The notes: generated by a model not told the origin, from the sequence alone. Positions 34,940 to 43,839 are shown, numbered from the stretch's first letter. The stretch: 64,000 nt of DNA from Pontibacter roseus DSM 17521 (GCF_000373265.1 NZ_KB890762.1:367705-431704); one strand, 5' to 3'. Program-made: numbers and translations.

Positions 34940-36562
34940 ATGAGGATAAGTATGCATTTAGGAATACGCTTTATGATGGCGCCACTTATACTTGCCGGCG
35001 CCTGTACAAACTCAAACCCAGCAGCAACGGCTGCAAGTGAAATGACAGGAAAAGAACAGAAATCAATCAGCATTTTGCATACAAATGACATGCATGGAAC
35101 CTACAAGCCTTTCCTGACGACAACTGATAACGCTACTGCTCAAACCGGCGATGCAGGCCGTGACACGCTTATTACGTTCAATAAAGCCGCAAGAATTGGG
35201 GGCTTCGCGTACCTGGCCAGCGCTGTGAAAAAAGTGCGAACAGAGAAAGGTGCAGATAAGGTGTTGCTGGTTGATGGGGGCGATACCTTTAGTGACGACC
35301 AACTTGGCAACCTGACCAAAGGAGAAGCCATGATCCGGTTCATGAATGCGGTGAATTATGACCTGATGGCGCTTGGAAACCATGATTTTGATTATGGGTT
35401 ACAGCGCACACGCGAACTGCAGCAAATGGCAACCTTCCCGATGCGGGCAGCCAACATTACAGATGACAACACGCAGCAACCTGTTTTCGGAGAGCCTTAT
35501 ATTATAAAGGAAAAGAACGGGGTAAAGGTGGCGATTCTGGCACTTGGCTACCGTAATACTCCTAAAACGGGCAATCCAGACAACGTAAAAGGACTTAGCT
35601 TTAAGGTGGGCCAGGAAGTAGCACAAGCCTATGTGCCGGAGCTCCGAAAGAAAGCCGATATAGTGGTCGTGCTTTCGCATGAAGGGACGGCGGTGGATTA
35701 CAAAATGGCCCGCGAAGTAGCAGGTATAGACCTAATCATAGGTGCTCATAGCCACGACATCCTGGAGCCAAGAAAGAAGATAGGGCAGACCTATGTGGTG
35801 CAGGCGATGTCAGATGCGGCAGTATTGGGCGAAACAGAACTGGTAGTCAGGGACCAACAACTGGTTGATGTGAAAACGCATCATCATTGGCTCTGGAACG
35901 AGCAGGTGCAGCCTGATGCAGCCATGCAGGCGCTGATAAACGAGCAGCGGAAACCACACCTGGATAGGCTGCAAGAACATGTGGTGGATAGCAAGGCAAC
36001 TATCGGCCGTCAGTATAAATCTGAAAGTCCATTTGATAAGCTGGTAGGTAATCTTCTGCTCAAAGAATTCAAAGGAGATGTGGCCATCATGCCGGGAGTG
36101 GGTTATGGTATCTCTTTAAAACCAGGCCCTGTGACAAGTGAAGAAGTATACAAGCTGTTGCCACACCCATCTAAGATAGTAACTTTGACCATGACGGGTA
36201 GGCAGTTAACGATGACTCTTGAGCAGGCGGCCAAAAACCTGAAGCCGGCTAACAAACTGGATGCGGTAGGTGGTCTTATCCAGACAGCTGGTATTCGCTA
36301 CCAAATGGACCTTACCAAGCCATTGGGAAAACGAATCAGCAAGGTTCAAATCAAAAATCAGCCTATAAATGATAATCAAGACTATAGGATTGTCACCCAC
36401 AACGGTTTACTAACCGGATTGCACAACTTCGATGAGTTAGGGAAGGGGCAGAACATCAACAGAACAGCGCAACCATTAACTGAATTTATCATTCAGAAGT
36501 TAAAGGAGATGAAGACAATAGACATGCCATCTAATATGGGAGAAGTAACCATCAAACGCTAA
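34940..36562 (+). CDS. 5'-nucleotidase/UshA-like metallophosphatase lipoprotein
   Basis: A 540-residue protein. The start is set at the ATG at 34940, which gives a signal peptide with lipobox LAGAC. It has the canonical set LHTNDMHGTYKP, VDGGDTFSDDQ, ALGNHDFDYG (Asn-His intact), VLSHEGTAVDY and GAHSHDIL, with a C-terminal 5-nucleotidase domain. Unlike its two SoxB-like neighbours it keeps the catalytic His, so nucleotide or sugar-phosphate hydrolysis in the periplasm is likely. It follows the SoxB-like gene by 25 bp, probably as a duplication-derived pair. Confidence 0.9.
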   Translation: MRISMHLGIRFMMAPLILAGACTNSNPAATAASEMTGKEQKSISILHTNDMHGTYKPFLTTTDNATAQTGDAGRDTLITFNKAARIGGFAYLASAVKKVRTEKGADKVLLVDGGDTFSDDQLGNLTKGEAMIRFMNAVNYDLMALGNHDFDYGLQRTRELQQMATFPMRAANITDDNTQQPVFGEPYIIKEKNGVKVAILALGYRNTPKTGNPDNVKGLSFKVGQEVAQAYVPELRKKADIVVVLSHEGTAVDYKMAREVAGIDLIIGAHSHDILEPRKKIGQTYVVQAMSDAAVLGETELVVRDQQLVDVKTHHHWLWNEQVQPDAAMQALINEQRKPHLDRLQEHVVDSKATIGRQYKSESPFDKLVGNLLLKEFKGDVAIMPGVGYGISLKPGPVTSEEVYKLLPHPSKIVTLTMTGRQLTMTLEQAAKNLKPANKLDAVGGLIQTAGIRYQMDLTKPLGKRISKVQIKNQPINDNQDYRIVTHNGLLTGLHNFDELGKGQNINRTAQPLTEFIIQKLKEMKTIDMPSNMGEVTIKR

Positions 36563-36585
36563 GTATAAACTACACCCCCAACCAA

Positions 36586-36617
36586 AAGCCCCGTGGTAAA
36601 GATTTACTACGGGGCTT
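36586..36617 (+). terminator. Intrinsic terminator after the nucleotidase gene
   Basis: A 9-bp stem AAGCCCCGT / ACGGGGCTT with an inner GTAAA/TTTAC pairing, followed by CAATTTTTA, 23 bp after the stop codon. Confidence 0.8.
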
Positions 36618-36642
36618 CAATTTTTATTATAGCTTTATAAGT

Positions 36643-37089
36643 TTAAAACTTAATGTAGCTCCAGCCTTCTTCCTGTTTGGAAACGATTTCGCCTATGCCC
36701 ATTGGCACGGTAGGTATGTTCGGCAGCAGTTGGCTCTTTTCTACTTTAGCTCTTTTCATCGTATTCTCGCAAGCGGCAAAAACTACTCCTTTGGCCTGTA
36801 GTTCTTTTATGGCGTTGGCTTGGGTCGATTTTCCTGTAACAAGCAGGTTGAGTGCTTTGCCGTGCACCACCACTTCAATCTGTGCATCCGGCCAGCCACG
36901 CTTGATGTTGTTGAGTTGTCTCATCAGGCCGGCATGCATGGTGGTGTCAGCTACCGACAGATCGTATACAATCTTGCGCTGCGATGTTTGCTCAGTTTTT
37001 TTAGCTTTTGAAGTTGTCTGTGCATGGGCTATGGAAATGGGCGCTATCAGCGAAGCCAACAGCACCATTATGATTAGTTTCAATTTCAT
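36643..37089 (-). CDS. Secreted DsrE-like sulfur-carrier protein
   Basis: A 148-residue protein with a signal peptide (about 1-24, ending IAHAQ) and a DsrE/DsrF fold: KIVYDLSVADTTMHAGLMRQ, IEVVVHGKALNLLV, and a Cys in VVFAACENTMKRAKV. DsrE-type proteins carry persulfide sulfur. It lies downstream of tlpA on the same strand; a long inverted repeat at 37161-37213 separates them. Function in a periplasmic sulfur relay is inferred. Confidence 0.88.
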   Translation of the reverse strand: MKLKLIIMVLLASLIAPISIAHAQTTSKAKKTEQTSQRKIVYDLSVADTTMHAGLMRQLNNIKRGWPDAQIEVVVHGKALNLLVTGKSTQANAIKELQAKGVVFAACENTMKRAKVEKSQLLPNIPTVPMGIGEIVSKQEEGWSYIKF

Positions 37090-37160
37090 AATTTGCTTGT
37101 TTTGGTATGTGGTTAGTTAAATTCTTGAACTGGGAAGTAAAGTTTCTATAATTCAATTGG

Positions 37161-37213
37161 TTGTACTCCATACGCATAATCCACTTCTCGCAAACTATGC
37201 GTATGGAGTACAA
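37161..37213 (-). repeat. Perfect 18-bp inverted repeat between tlpA-like and dsrE-like genes
   Basis: TTGTACTCCATACGCATA (37161-37178) and its exact complement at 37196-37213 enclose a 17-nt loop. It begins three bases after the TlpA stop codon and is not followed by a T-run on the minus strand. It is likely an RNA stem that ends or stabilises the tlpA transcript. Confidence 0.85.
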
Positions 37214-37216
37214 ACA

Positions 37217-37852
37217 TTATTTTTTTACCATTCCCTGCAGAAACTCCACCACTTCCGGCGTATTGTAATCGGCCATACCTTCCTGCTTGGCTACAATCTT
37301 ACCTTGCGGCGAAATGATGAACGTGGTAGGTATAGCATTTGAGTAAAACTCCTGCGGGAACTGGCTTGCCGGCATGTACACCGGGAATGTATAGTCTTTC
37401 TTGTCAATAAACTTCTTTACCTTCTCCATGCCACCTTCATCTACAGACAGCATCACGAAGGCAATTTTATCAGAGCCTACCTTGTCGTATAGTTTCTGGA
37501 TGTTAGGCATCTCGGCGATACAGGGCGGGCACCAGGTAGCCCAAATGTTCAGGAACACCACCTTCCCCCTCAAGCTTTCAAAGGCTACTTGCTTGCCCTG
37601 CAGGTCTACCATCTGAAAACCGGCTCCCGCCATTTCAGTATTCGCCACGGCAGCTGCATCTACTACGGCTGTAGCATCCGGGTTCTGTAATGTTTCCGGT
37701 ACATCTGCATTTTTGATGCCCGTAGCCAGCAGTATACGCTGCACCTGCCCGATGGCTTCGGTATGAAGACCAGTCAGGTATAAAATCCCAAAAATGCCAA
37801 GCATCACAGCCCAGCCAGGTATATCCTTTATCGAAAATTTCTTCTTATCCAT
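37217..37852 (-). CDS. TlpA-like membrane-anchored thioredoxin
   Basis: A 211-residue protein with an N-terminal transmembrane helix (about 12-33) and a periplasmic TlpA/ResA-type domain. The active site is NIWATWCPPCIAEMPNI, and the cis-Pro loop is NAIPTTFIISPQGKIV. It reduces periplasmic disulfides or serves cytochrome maturation, here probably supporting sulfur-carrier proteins and cytochrome c. A regulon operator lies 51-66 bp upstream. Confidence 0.93.
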   Translation of the reverse strand: MDKKKFSIKDIPGWAVMLGIFGILYLTGLHTEAIGQVQRILLATGIKNADVPETLQNPDATAVVDAAAVANTEMAGAGFQMVDLQGKQVAFESLRGKVVFLNIWATWCPPCIAEMPNIQKLYDKVGSDKIAFVMLSVDEGGMEKVKKFIDKKDYTFPVYMPASQFPQEFYSNAIPTTFIISPQGKIVAKQEGMADYNTPEVVEFLQGMVKK

Positions 37853-37873
37853 GATGTGAATTTGTTAATGAAG

Positions 37874-37918
37874 CTAAGTTAGCTGAATCTTTTAAGATGC
37901 TCTGTGACTAAAGTTCCA
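37874..37918 (-). promoter_or_regulatory. Crp/Fnr operator (degenerate) and -7 box of the tlpA-like gene
   Basis: TGTGACTAAAGTTCCA at 37903-37918 has one perfect and one degraded half-site. On the minus strand exactly 21 bases follow before TAACTTAG (37881-37874), a near TAnnTTTG box. The operator overlaps the stop codon of the upstream gene. Confidence 0.65.
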
Positions 37919-38792
37919 CAGTCGTATAGCCTTTTTGCTTAAGGTCAAACATGTAGGTCAGGCCATTCGGCGTGATTTCCACTCCATCTACCAAATCGGC
38001 AGCAATAATGTTGAACTGCTTCAGCGACATGCCGCACAGCATGTACGTAACCCCGGCAGCCCTGCCTTTGGCTATCTCTGCAGCCATCGCACCGTCTTTT
38101 TTGAAGGCTTCTACCGACTTTCCGCAGGCCATCACTACAAACGATTCACGGTTATACTTGCTGTCTTTGGTAATTGTCTCGGCGGTATTTACGGCCGCCT
38201 TCAGGTGGTTGGGTTGGCTAATGAGCACGGCATATTTCGTGGTTGTAGCAGGTAAAGATGTAACCTGTTGCGTGGCATTTTGAGCACTTGTCGTGGCGCA
38301 GGAACCAAGCAATACCATTAGCCCAATAGCTACTATCGTTACATAACTCTTGTTTTGTGCAGGTATAGGAATGATTCTCTTTTTCTGTTCCAGGAACGAA
38401 TCTATACTATAGTACACAGCGCCGTTTATGATAAAGAAGATAAGCAAACCTATCAGCGCCACGTTCTTGAACAAAGGCCCGTAATCTCCGCTGCCTACCT
38501 GCACGGTTAGCGTAATCGGTATTAGGATAGCGAGCAAACCAGCAGAAGCCAGTTTGGTTTTAAAGCCAAGCAGCAGCATAAAACCACCTATCAATAGGCC
38601 AACACCTGATAGCAGTATTAGCGTTTCGGCAGGAGCCATCCAGGTGGCCAGATGCGCGAATGGCGCCTTTTCTAATCGGGCAGCTGCACCGGCAGTTTTC
38701 ACAAAGTGGCTTACACCAGCCATGATAAAAATCAGGCTGCCCAAGCTACGCAGCACCAGGAATGATATTCTTTGTTTTGGAGTAGTTTCCAT
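37908..38792 (-). CDS. DoxX-like membrane domain fused to a DsrE-like domain
   Basis: A 294-residue two-part protein. Residues about 10-135 form four membrane helices of the DoxX/DoxD type (FIMAGVSHFVKTAGAAARLE, LLLGFKTKLASAGLLAIL). After a further helix and linker with ATTSAQNATQQ, residues about 185-294 form a DsrE-like domain with VVMACGKSVEAF and VTYMLCGMSLKQFN, each with a conserved Cys. DoxD belongs to thiosulfate:quinone oxidoreductase, so a membrane sulfur-transfer role is plausible. No cytosolic partner is obvious. Confidence 0.85.
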   Translation of the reverse strand: METTPKQRISFLVLRSLGSLIFIMAGVSHFVKTAGAAARLEKAPFAHLATWMAPAETLILLSGVGLLIGGFMLLLGFKTKLASAGLLAILIPITLTVQVGSGDYGPLFKNVALIGLLIFFIINGAVYYSIDSFLEQKKRIIPIPAQNKSYVTIVAIGLMVLLGSCATTSAQNATQQVTSLPATTTKYAVLISQPNHLKAAVNTAETITKDSKYNRESFVVMACGKSVEAFKKDGAMAAEIAKGRAAGVTYMLCGMSLKQFNIIAADLVDGVEITPNGLTYMFDLKQKGYTTVEL

Positions 38793-38934
38793 GCGTTTTA
38801 ATTTTCTTAAAATAACTTGTTAGATAAGGTATGAGCATACCTATAGCAACTTACCTTTTGGCAAGTACAGCTATGGCAGCACCAACAGTAACTGTAATCA
38901 GTTGAGCTGTTGCTTCAATGGATAAAAGTGTATT

Positions 38935-39297
38935 TTAAGAAATCCGGGGCGGCTTAGGGTCGTACTCGAGCACAGGAGATAGGTGCTTCCGGATGTGTGG
39001 GAGAGTAAAATCCTGTTTAGCTGATAAAAGATTAATTAGCTCTGAATGCAGTTCGTTTACGACAGCATATACCTGCTGACTGCAATCTGCAGCTATACCC
39101 GTGGCATTGTTTTGCTGGTTGGAGTGCGTCTGGTGTTTCAGGCATTTTTTGGCGCAAGGCTTTTTGCCAAAACGTTTGCTGTATGTACAGTCTTTTTTCA
39201 GCGCTGCCTGCTGTGCAAAGCTGCGCAAACTATCGTTCTTCGGCGTTGCGAAGAGCAGGAGCGTCAGGCTTACAAATAACAGCAGGTAGTTTTTCAT
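38935..39297 (-). CDS. Small secreted Cys-containing protein ending in PPRIS
   Basis: A 120-residue protein with a signal peptide (about 1-17), several Cys in KDCTYSKRF, PCAKKCLKH and ADCSQQ, a helical middle and the C-terminal LEYDPKPPRIS. It resembles the plan of 31487-31873. The Cys/His content suggests metal or thiol binding. No family recognised. Confidence 0.7.
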   Translation of the reverse strand: MKNYLLLFVSLTLLLFATPKNDSLRSFAQQAALKKDCTYSKRFGKKPCAKKCLKHQTHSNQQNNATGIAADCSQQVYAVVNELHSELINLLSAKQDFTLPHIRKHLSPVLEYDPKPPRIS

Positions 39298-39388
39298 GTA
39301 TGTTTTTTATGCGCTCTACAGTATCTGTTTAAAAAGAAACTAAACAGAAGCTATGGTAGCTTAATCTTTCCTTCAGAGTGTTATATAG

Positions 39389-40654
39389 TTAGGTAGCTTT
39401 AACAAAGTTAGTGCTGCATTCCTTACTATGCCACAGCAGTTTTTTGGTACAGCACATCCTGAATTCTGATAATAATCCAGCGCCGACTGTAAGTATAGCA
39501 GTGCCAAGTATAACAGCTTCCAGTCCGAACAAGTCACCAAATATACCGGCAGCAACCGCACCAGCAACGTAACCAAAATCACGCCAGAACCGGAAAATGC
39601 CCAAGCTCTGTGGCCGTTGGCTCGGATGCGTGTTCTCGGCTACTACCGAAAGGAAATTCGGGTAAACTAAGGCCGTCCCAGCTCCCAGTATAATGAGTGA
39701 AGCCACCAAAATAGGGTAGGAGCTGGCAAATAAAAGCAGGCCTATCGCCACACCCTGTATCATCATGCCCATGCTCAGCAACTGCTTTTTGCAAAGCACG
39801 TCGCCCAGTTTACCAGTTACCAGCTGGCCCAGTCCCCATACCACCGGATATATGCCAGCAAGTAAACCTGTTTCGGTCAGGGAATATCCTTTGGTACTTA
39901 ACAGCACAGGCAGCAAACCCCACAAAATGCCATCGTTCAGGTTGTTGACAAAACCGTTCAGTGTAACAGAACCCAGGTTACTATGTCGCCAAGTAGTGTC
40001 TCTCCAGAGGTTGTGCAGCAGCGGGATGTTGGTCTGCTTTGTTTCTGTCTGCACATGGCTGTGCGTATCACGCACCAGGAACACCGTCAGTAGCAAGCCA
40101 ATTATGGAGAATGCAATACCCGGAATAAAAGCATAGGTTACTTCGCCGGTAGTAGAAGCGATATAGCCAGCCAAGAAAGCTACCAAACCAACAGCCAGGT
40201 AACCGGCAAATTCGTTGATGCCCATGGCCAGGCCACGGTTTTTTTCACCTACCAGGTCAATCTTCATCACTACAGTGGCTGACCATGCCAATCCCTGGTT
40301 AATACCCAGCAGCAGGTTCGCAAAGATTACCCACCACCAAGCATCGGCATACAGCAGCAGCCAGGGCACAGGCAATGCAAACAACCATCCAATAAGTAAC
40401 AGTTGCCGGCGGGTGTATCTAGTAGCCAAACGGCCCATCGCCAGGTTAGCGCCCGACTTGGCCAGACCAAAAGCAACTATAAACGACAAAAGCGCTGTAT
40501 GCCCGTTAATACCAAACACCGTTTCGGCAAACTCTGGTATCACCGAGCGCTCCAAGCCTACCATTGCGCCCACAAAGCCATTTACGAGCACCAGCAGCCA
40601 GAACTGCCTTGCATTCTCCCGTAAGCCGAGCTTTGTTTCTGAAGGTTGTGCCAT
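39389..40654 (-). CDS. MFS transporter
   Basis: A 421-residue protein with 12 predicted membrane helices. Typical MFS features are the loop-2 segment NLAMGRLATRYTRRQLLLIG and the symmetric GLGQLVTGKLGDVLCKKQLL in the second half. Its substrate is not evident; the position inside the sulfur island hints at export or uptake of a sulfur compound. It is the last gene of a probable operon starting with the rhodanese at 42183. Confidence 0.88.
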   Translation of the reverse strand: MAQPSETKLGLRENARQFWLLVLVNGFVGAMVGLERSVIPEFAETVFGINGHTALLSFIVAFGLAKSGANLAMGRLATRYTRRQLLLIGWLFALPVPWLLLYADAWWWVIFANLLLGINQGLAWSATVVMKIDLVGEKNRGLAMGINEFAGYLAVGLVAFLAGYIASTTGEVTYAFIPGIAFSIIGLLLTVFLVRDTHSHVQTETKQTNIPLLHNLWRDTTWRHSNLGSVTLNGFVNNLNDGILWGLLPVLLSTKGYSLTETGLLAGIYPVVWGLGQLVTGKLGDVLCKKQLLSMGMMIQGVAIGLLLFASSYPILVASLIILGAGTALVYPNFLSVVAENTHPSQRPQSLGIFRFWRDFGYVAGAVAAGIFGDLFGLEAVILGTAILTVGAGLLSEFRMCCTKKLLWHSKECSTNFVKAT

Positions 40655-40754
40655 CTTACTTGTATAGTTTCTTTACCTGTTCAGATTATGCAGGAAAGCC
40701 ACCAGTTACAACACCGGTGACTCTCACAACACAAAACACTCTTAGCCAAATTTC

Positions 40755-41168
40755 TTAATGCGGTAATCTGTCTTTTATAGCGCCGTACAGGTACGTACCG
40801 GCAATAGCACCAACTACTGCTATCAGGATAGACCAGTACTGGAAGCCGATGTTCACGAACATAGGTCCCGGACAAGCCCCTGTCAATGCCCAGCCTAATC
40901 CGAAGATGATACCACCTATCAGGTAGCGCGGAACAGACATTTCCTTCGGTGTAAAGGTGATTGGGTTGTCCTGAAAATCACGTAGTTTGTATTTTTTGAT
41001 AACGTAGGTGATGATGATACCCAGTACGACAGCCGTACCAATGATGCCATACATATGGAACGATTGGAAGCGGAACATCTCCTGGATACGGAACCACGAT
41101 ATGGCTTCCGATTTACTCATCACGATACCGAACAGAATGCCGGCAATTATAAATTTTAATCCTCTCAC
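40755..41168 (-). CDS. YeeE/YedE-type (DUF6691) transport protein, half B
   Basis: A 137-residue protein with four helices and the ALTGACPGPMFVNIG motif, whose Cys is conserved in YeeE/YedE thiosulfate or sulfur-transport proteins. Together with the next gene upstream it forms a split pair like PmpA/PmpB. The gap to the upstream partner is 49 bp on the same strand. It is inferred to import sulfur or thiosulfate. Confidence 0.92.
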   Translation of the reverse strand: MRGLKFIIAGILFGIVMSKSEAISWFRIQEMFRFQSFHMYGIIGTAVVLGIIITYVIKKYKLRDFQDNPITFTPKEMSVPRYLIGGIIFGLGWALTGACPGPMFVNIGFQYWSILIAVVGAIAGTYLYGAIKDRLPH

Positions 41169-41217
41169 GGTATAAATCTCTTTGTTTAGTTAATGATTTA
41201 GCTTCGTATTGCTTTCT

Positions 41218-41775
41218 TTAGAATATCAAGGGCATCAGTACCCATGTGGTGAACAAACCACCAATAAAGAAGCCGATAACAGCAATAAGTGAGGGCAACT
41301 GCAGATTAGATATTCCGCTGATGGCATGGCCCGAGGTACAGCCACCTGCATAACGTGCACCGAAACCCACAGCAAACCCGCCCAGCAGCAGAATCAGGAA
41401 GCCTTTAAGCGAAAAGGCATTCTCCATGCTAAAGATTTCTTCTGGCTGCATACCATCCGGTGCTGAAATACCAAGTGCACTCAAATCTTGTATAGTTGCC
41501 TGTGAGATTTGCACCGCTTCGCCATTTGACAAAAATTCTGAAGCGATGAAACCACCAACGATTGCACCTACCAGGAACAACAGGTTCCAGGTCTGGGAGC
41601 GCCAGTCAAAATCAAAGAACTTGACAGTTTTACCAGCACCACAAGCGGAGCAAATGGTGCGCAAGTTGGATGAGAAACCAAATGACTTACCAAAGAACAG
41701 CAGGATCAACATAACTAAGGCTATGACAATACCTGATGTATACCAAGGCCAAGGCTGACTCAAAAATTCTAACAT
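41218..41775 (-). CDS. YeeE/YedE-type transport protein, half A
   Basis: A 185-residue protein with four to five helices. It has RTICSACGAG near residue 40 and the conserved GARYAGGCTSGHAISGIS, each with Cys residues used in sulfur handling by the YeeE/YedE family. It is paired with the half at 40755-41168 and follows a rhodanese, forming a sulfur uptake and transfer module. Confidence 0.93.
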   Translation of the reverse strand: MLEFLSQPWPWYTSGIVIALVMLILLFFGKSFGFSSNLRTICSACGAGKTVKFFDFDWRSQTWNLLFLVGAIVGGFIASEFLSNGEAVQISQATIQDLSALGISAPDGMQPEEIFSMENAFSLKGFLILLLGGFAVGFGARYAGGCTSGHAISGISNLQLPSLIAVIGFFIGGLFTTWVLMPLIF

Positions 41776-41856
41776 TTCTTACTCGTTTAGTTTAGGTTTA
41801 GTAGATAGGGCAGGAGCCTGTTTCCAAACTCCCCACCTTTTCATTTTTATACTTTT

Positions 41857-42183
41857 TTATTTTGGCCAGGCACCGATACCGCCGGCCAGGTTATAGGCTT
41901 TAAAACCTTCTTTGCTCATGATGTCGCAAGCGGAACCGCTGCGGTTGCCGCTGCGGCAGAACACGAAATACTCTTTGTTCTTATCCATCGTTTTAAGTGC
42001 CTGCTGAAACTGCGATGATGACACATCCAGGTTCTTAGCACCTTTGATAGAACCACCGGCAAATTCACCGGCTGTTCTCACATCCAGCAGCTCCGCTTTC
42101 GCAGCACTCTGATACCTGGTTCTGAATGTAGTGCCGTCCAGGTTCTCGTAGTTTTTTGGTTTTGTTCCGAATATATTAAACAT
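41857..42183 (-). CDS. Single-domain rhodanese sulfurtransferase
   Basis: A 108-residue protein; the start at 42183 (MFNIFGTKPKNYENLD) is chosen because the promoter box predicts transcription from about 42218, which leaves little room for the longer reading. The core has LLDVRTAGEFAGGSIKGAKN and the active site FVFCRSGNRSGSA. Cytosolic, with no signal. It heads an operon with the YeeE/YedE pair and possibly the MFS gene, and carries its own operator. Confidence 0.92.
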   Translation of the reverse strand: MFNIFGTKPKNYENLDGTTFRTRYQSAAKAELLDVRTAGEFAGGSIKGAKNLDVSSSQFQQALKTMDKNKEYFVFCRSGNRSGSACDIMSKEGFKAYNLAGGIGAWPK

Positions 42184-42224
42184 AGCTTTTCTTCTTAAAT
42201 TCTTGTTGTGTTTCAATTACAATA

Positions 42225-42269
42225 CAAAGGTCGGCATAATAGGAGCCATTGTCTGTGACTTTGGTCACG
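42225..42269 (-). promoter_or_regulatory. Crp/Fnr operator and -7 box of the rhodanese-YeeE operon
   Basis: TGTGACTTTGGTCACG at 42254-42269. On the minus strand 21 bases then GACCTTTG (42232-42225), a TAnnTTTG-like box. The flanks closely resemble those of the operator at 43869-43884. Confidence 0.8.
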
Positions 42270-42299
42270 CAGGAAAGAGAAGTTCTATTAAACTCAAAG

Positions 42300-42326
42300 G
42301 CTGGCGCAGCATCACACTACGCCAGC
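42300..42326 (-). terminator. Hairpin after the first MBL-rhodanese fusion gene
   Basis: A 7-bp stem GCTGGCG / CGCCAGC with a 13-nt loop, 28 bp after the stop at 42354. The minus-strand tail has only three T, so it is a weak or processing terminator. Confidence 0.5.
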
Positions 42327-42353
42327 TCATCAAGCGTCTTTAACTATAAGAAA

Positions 42354-43766
42354 TTACTTCAGCGTGCTCGGGCAAACAAAAGCTGTTTTCGGTACGCTGG
42401 TTTCAGCAATAGCCTTAAAACCACCAGCCACATTCACCACATTTTCAAAGCCCCTGACTTTCAGGATAGATGCCGCAATCATAGAGCGATAACCACCGGC
42501 GCAATGCAGGTACATGGTGTCTTCTTTCGGCAGTTCAGCCAGGTGCTCGTTCAGGTAGTCTAGCGGGGCGCTTTGTGCTGTTTCCACGTGTTCTGCCTGG
42601 AACTCACCCGGCTTGCGCACGTCTACTACTTTGATAGAGTTGTTTTGCTCAAAACGCTGTGCAAATGTCTCTGCAGAGATAGAATTGATAGCATCTGCTT
42701 CTTTGTCAGCCTGCTTCCAGGCATCCATGCCGCCTTTTAGGTAACCAATGGTATAGTCGTATCCTACACGTGCTAAACGGGTCACTACTTCCTCTTCACG
42801 TCCTTCGTCTGTTACCAGCAATATCTGCTGTTTGATGTCCGGAATCAACGTTCCTACCCATGGGGCGAAGCTGCCATCTATGCCGATGTTGATAGCGTTT
42901 GGTATAAAACCAGTTGCAAATGTCTCCGGGCTGCGGGTATCCAATACCAGGGCGCCCGTTTCGTTGGCTGCCGCTTCAAAGGCGTCCGGCGACAGGGCCT
43001 GCAAGCCTTGCTCCAGCACGCTTTCAATGTTATCGTAGCCTTCCTTATTCATCTGCACGTTCAGCGGGAAATAACTTGGCGGCGGTGTTAAGCCATCTGT
43101 CACTTCTTTGATGAACTCTTCCTTGGTCATGTCGGCACGAAGGGCGTAGTTCGTTTCTTTCTGGTTGCCTAGCGTATCGCTTGTCTCTTTGCTCATGTTC
43201 TTACCGCAGGCAGAGCCAGCACCGTGCGCCGGGTACACAATCACGTCGTCCGCCAAGGTCATGATTTTGTTGCGCAACGAGTCGTAGAGGTGACCTGCCA
43301 ATTGGTCCTGTGTTAAGTCAGATTTTGCTGCCAAGTCTGGACGTCCCACATCCCCGATGAACAGAGTATCGCCAGAGAAAAGCGCGTAATCTTTCCCGTT
43401 CTCGTCTATCAGCAGGTATGTGGTAGACTCCATCGTGTGGCCCGGGGTATGAAGCACTTTTATGCTTATATCACCCACTTTCAATTCTTCACCGTCTTTT
43501 GCGATGTAAGCATCATAAGTAGTCTTGGCATTTGGTCCGAAAACAATTGTTGCACCTGATGCTTTGGCCAGGTCCACGTGACCTGAAACGAAGTCGGCAT
43601 GGAAGTGTGTCTCCAGCACATACTTAATAGTAGCATTATCCTTCTCTGCTTTTTCCAGGTATGGCTTTACTTCACGAAGCGGGTCGATGATAGCAGCTTC
43701 GCCCTTGCTTTCGATGTAATAAGCTCCTTGTGCCAGGCAACCGGTATAGATTTGTTCTACTTTCAT
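42354..43766 (-). CDS. Persulfide dioxygenase-rhodanese fusion (CstB/BlhR-like), first copy
   Basis: A 470-residue protein. An MBL domain (about 1-240) has LETHFHADFVSGHVDL, HTPGHTMEST, SGDTLFIGDVGRPDL and YPAHGAGSACGK, matching ETHE1/CstB persulfide dioxygenases with one Fe. A rhodanese domain at about 265-360 lacks the catalytic Cys (ILLVTDEGREEE), and a second at about 375-460 has HCAGGYRSM. The protein would oxidise thiol persulfide to sulfite or transfer its sulfur. An operator lies 103 bp upstream. It is 47623-48966's paralogue. Confidence 0.93.
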   Translation of the reverse strand: MKVEQIYTGCLAQGAYYIESKGEAAIIDPLREVKPYLEKAEKDNATIKYVLETHFHADFVSGHVDLAKASGATIVFGPNAKTTYDAYIAKDGEELKVGDISIKVLHTPGHTMESTTYLLIDENGKDYALFSGDTLFIGDVGRPDLAAKSDLTQDQLAGHLYDSLRNKIMTLADDVIVYPAHGAGSACGKNMSKETSDTLGNQKETNYALRADMTKEEFIKEVTDGLTPPPSYFPLNVQMNKEGYDNIESVLEQGLQALSPDAFEAAANETGALVLDTRSPETFATGFIPNAINIGIDGSFAPWVGTLIPDIKQQILLVTDEGREEEVVTRLARVGYDYTIGYLKGGMDAWKQADKEADAINSISAETFAQRFEQNNSIKVVDVRKPGEFQAEHVETAQSAPLDYLNEHLAELPKEDTMYLHCAGGYRSMIAASILKVRGFENVVNVAGGFKAIAETSVPKTAFVCPSTLK

Positions 43767-43839
43767 GGTAGTTGATTTTATGGTTTTTGAGTTTCTAGTC
43801 TCTAAGCTTTATTATCACCCTTTCACCTGGATGACACTA

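Noticed and set aside
40695-40740. GTGACTCTCAC near the YeeE-MFS gap as another Crp/Fnr operator
   Set aside because: The half-sites are only 3 bp apart instead of 6 and there is no -7 box 21 bp downstream.
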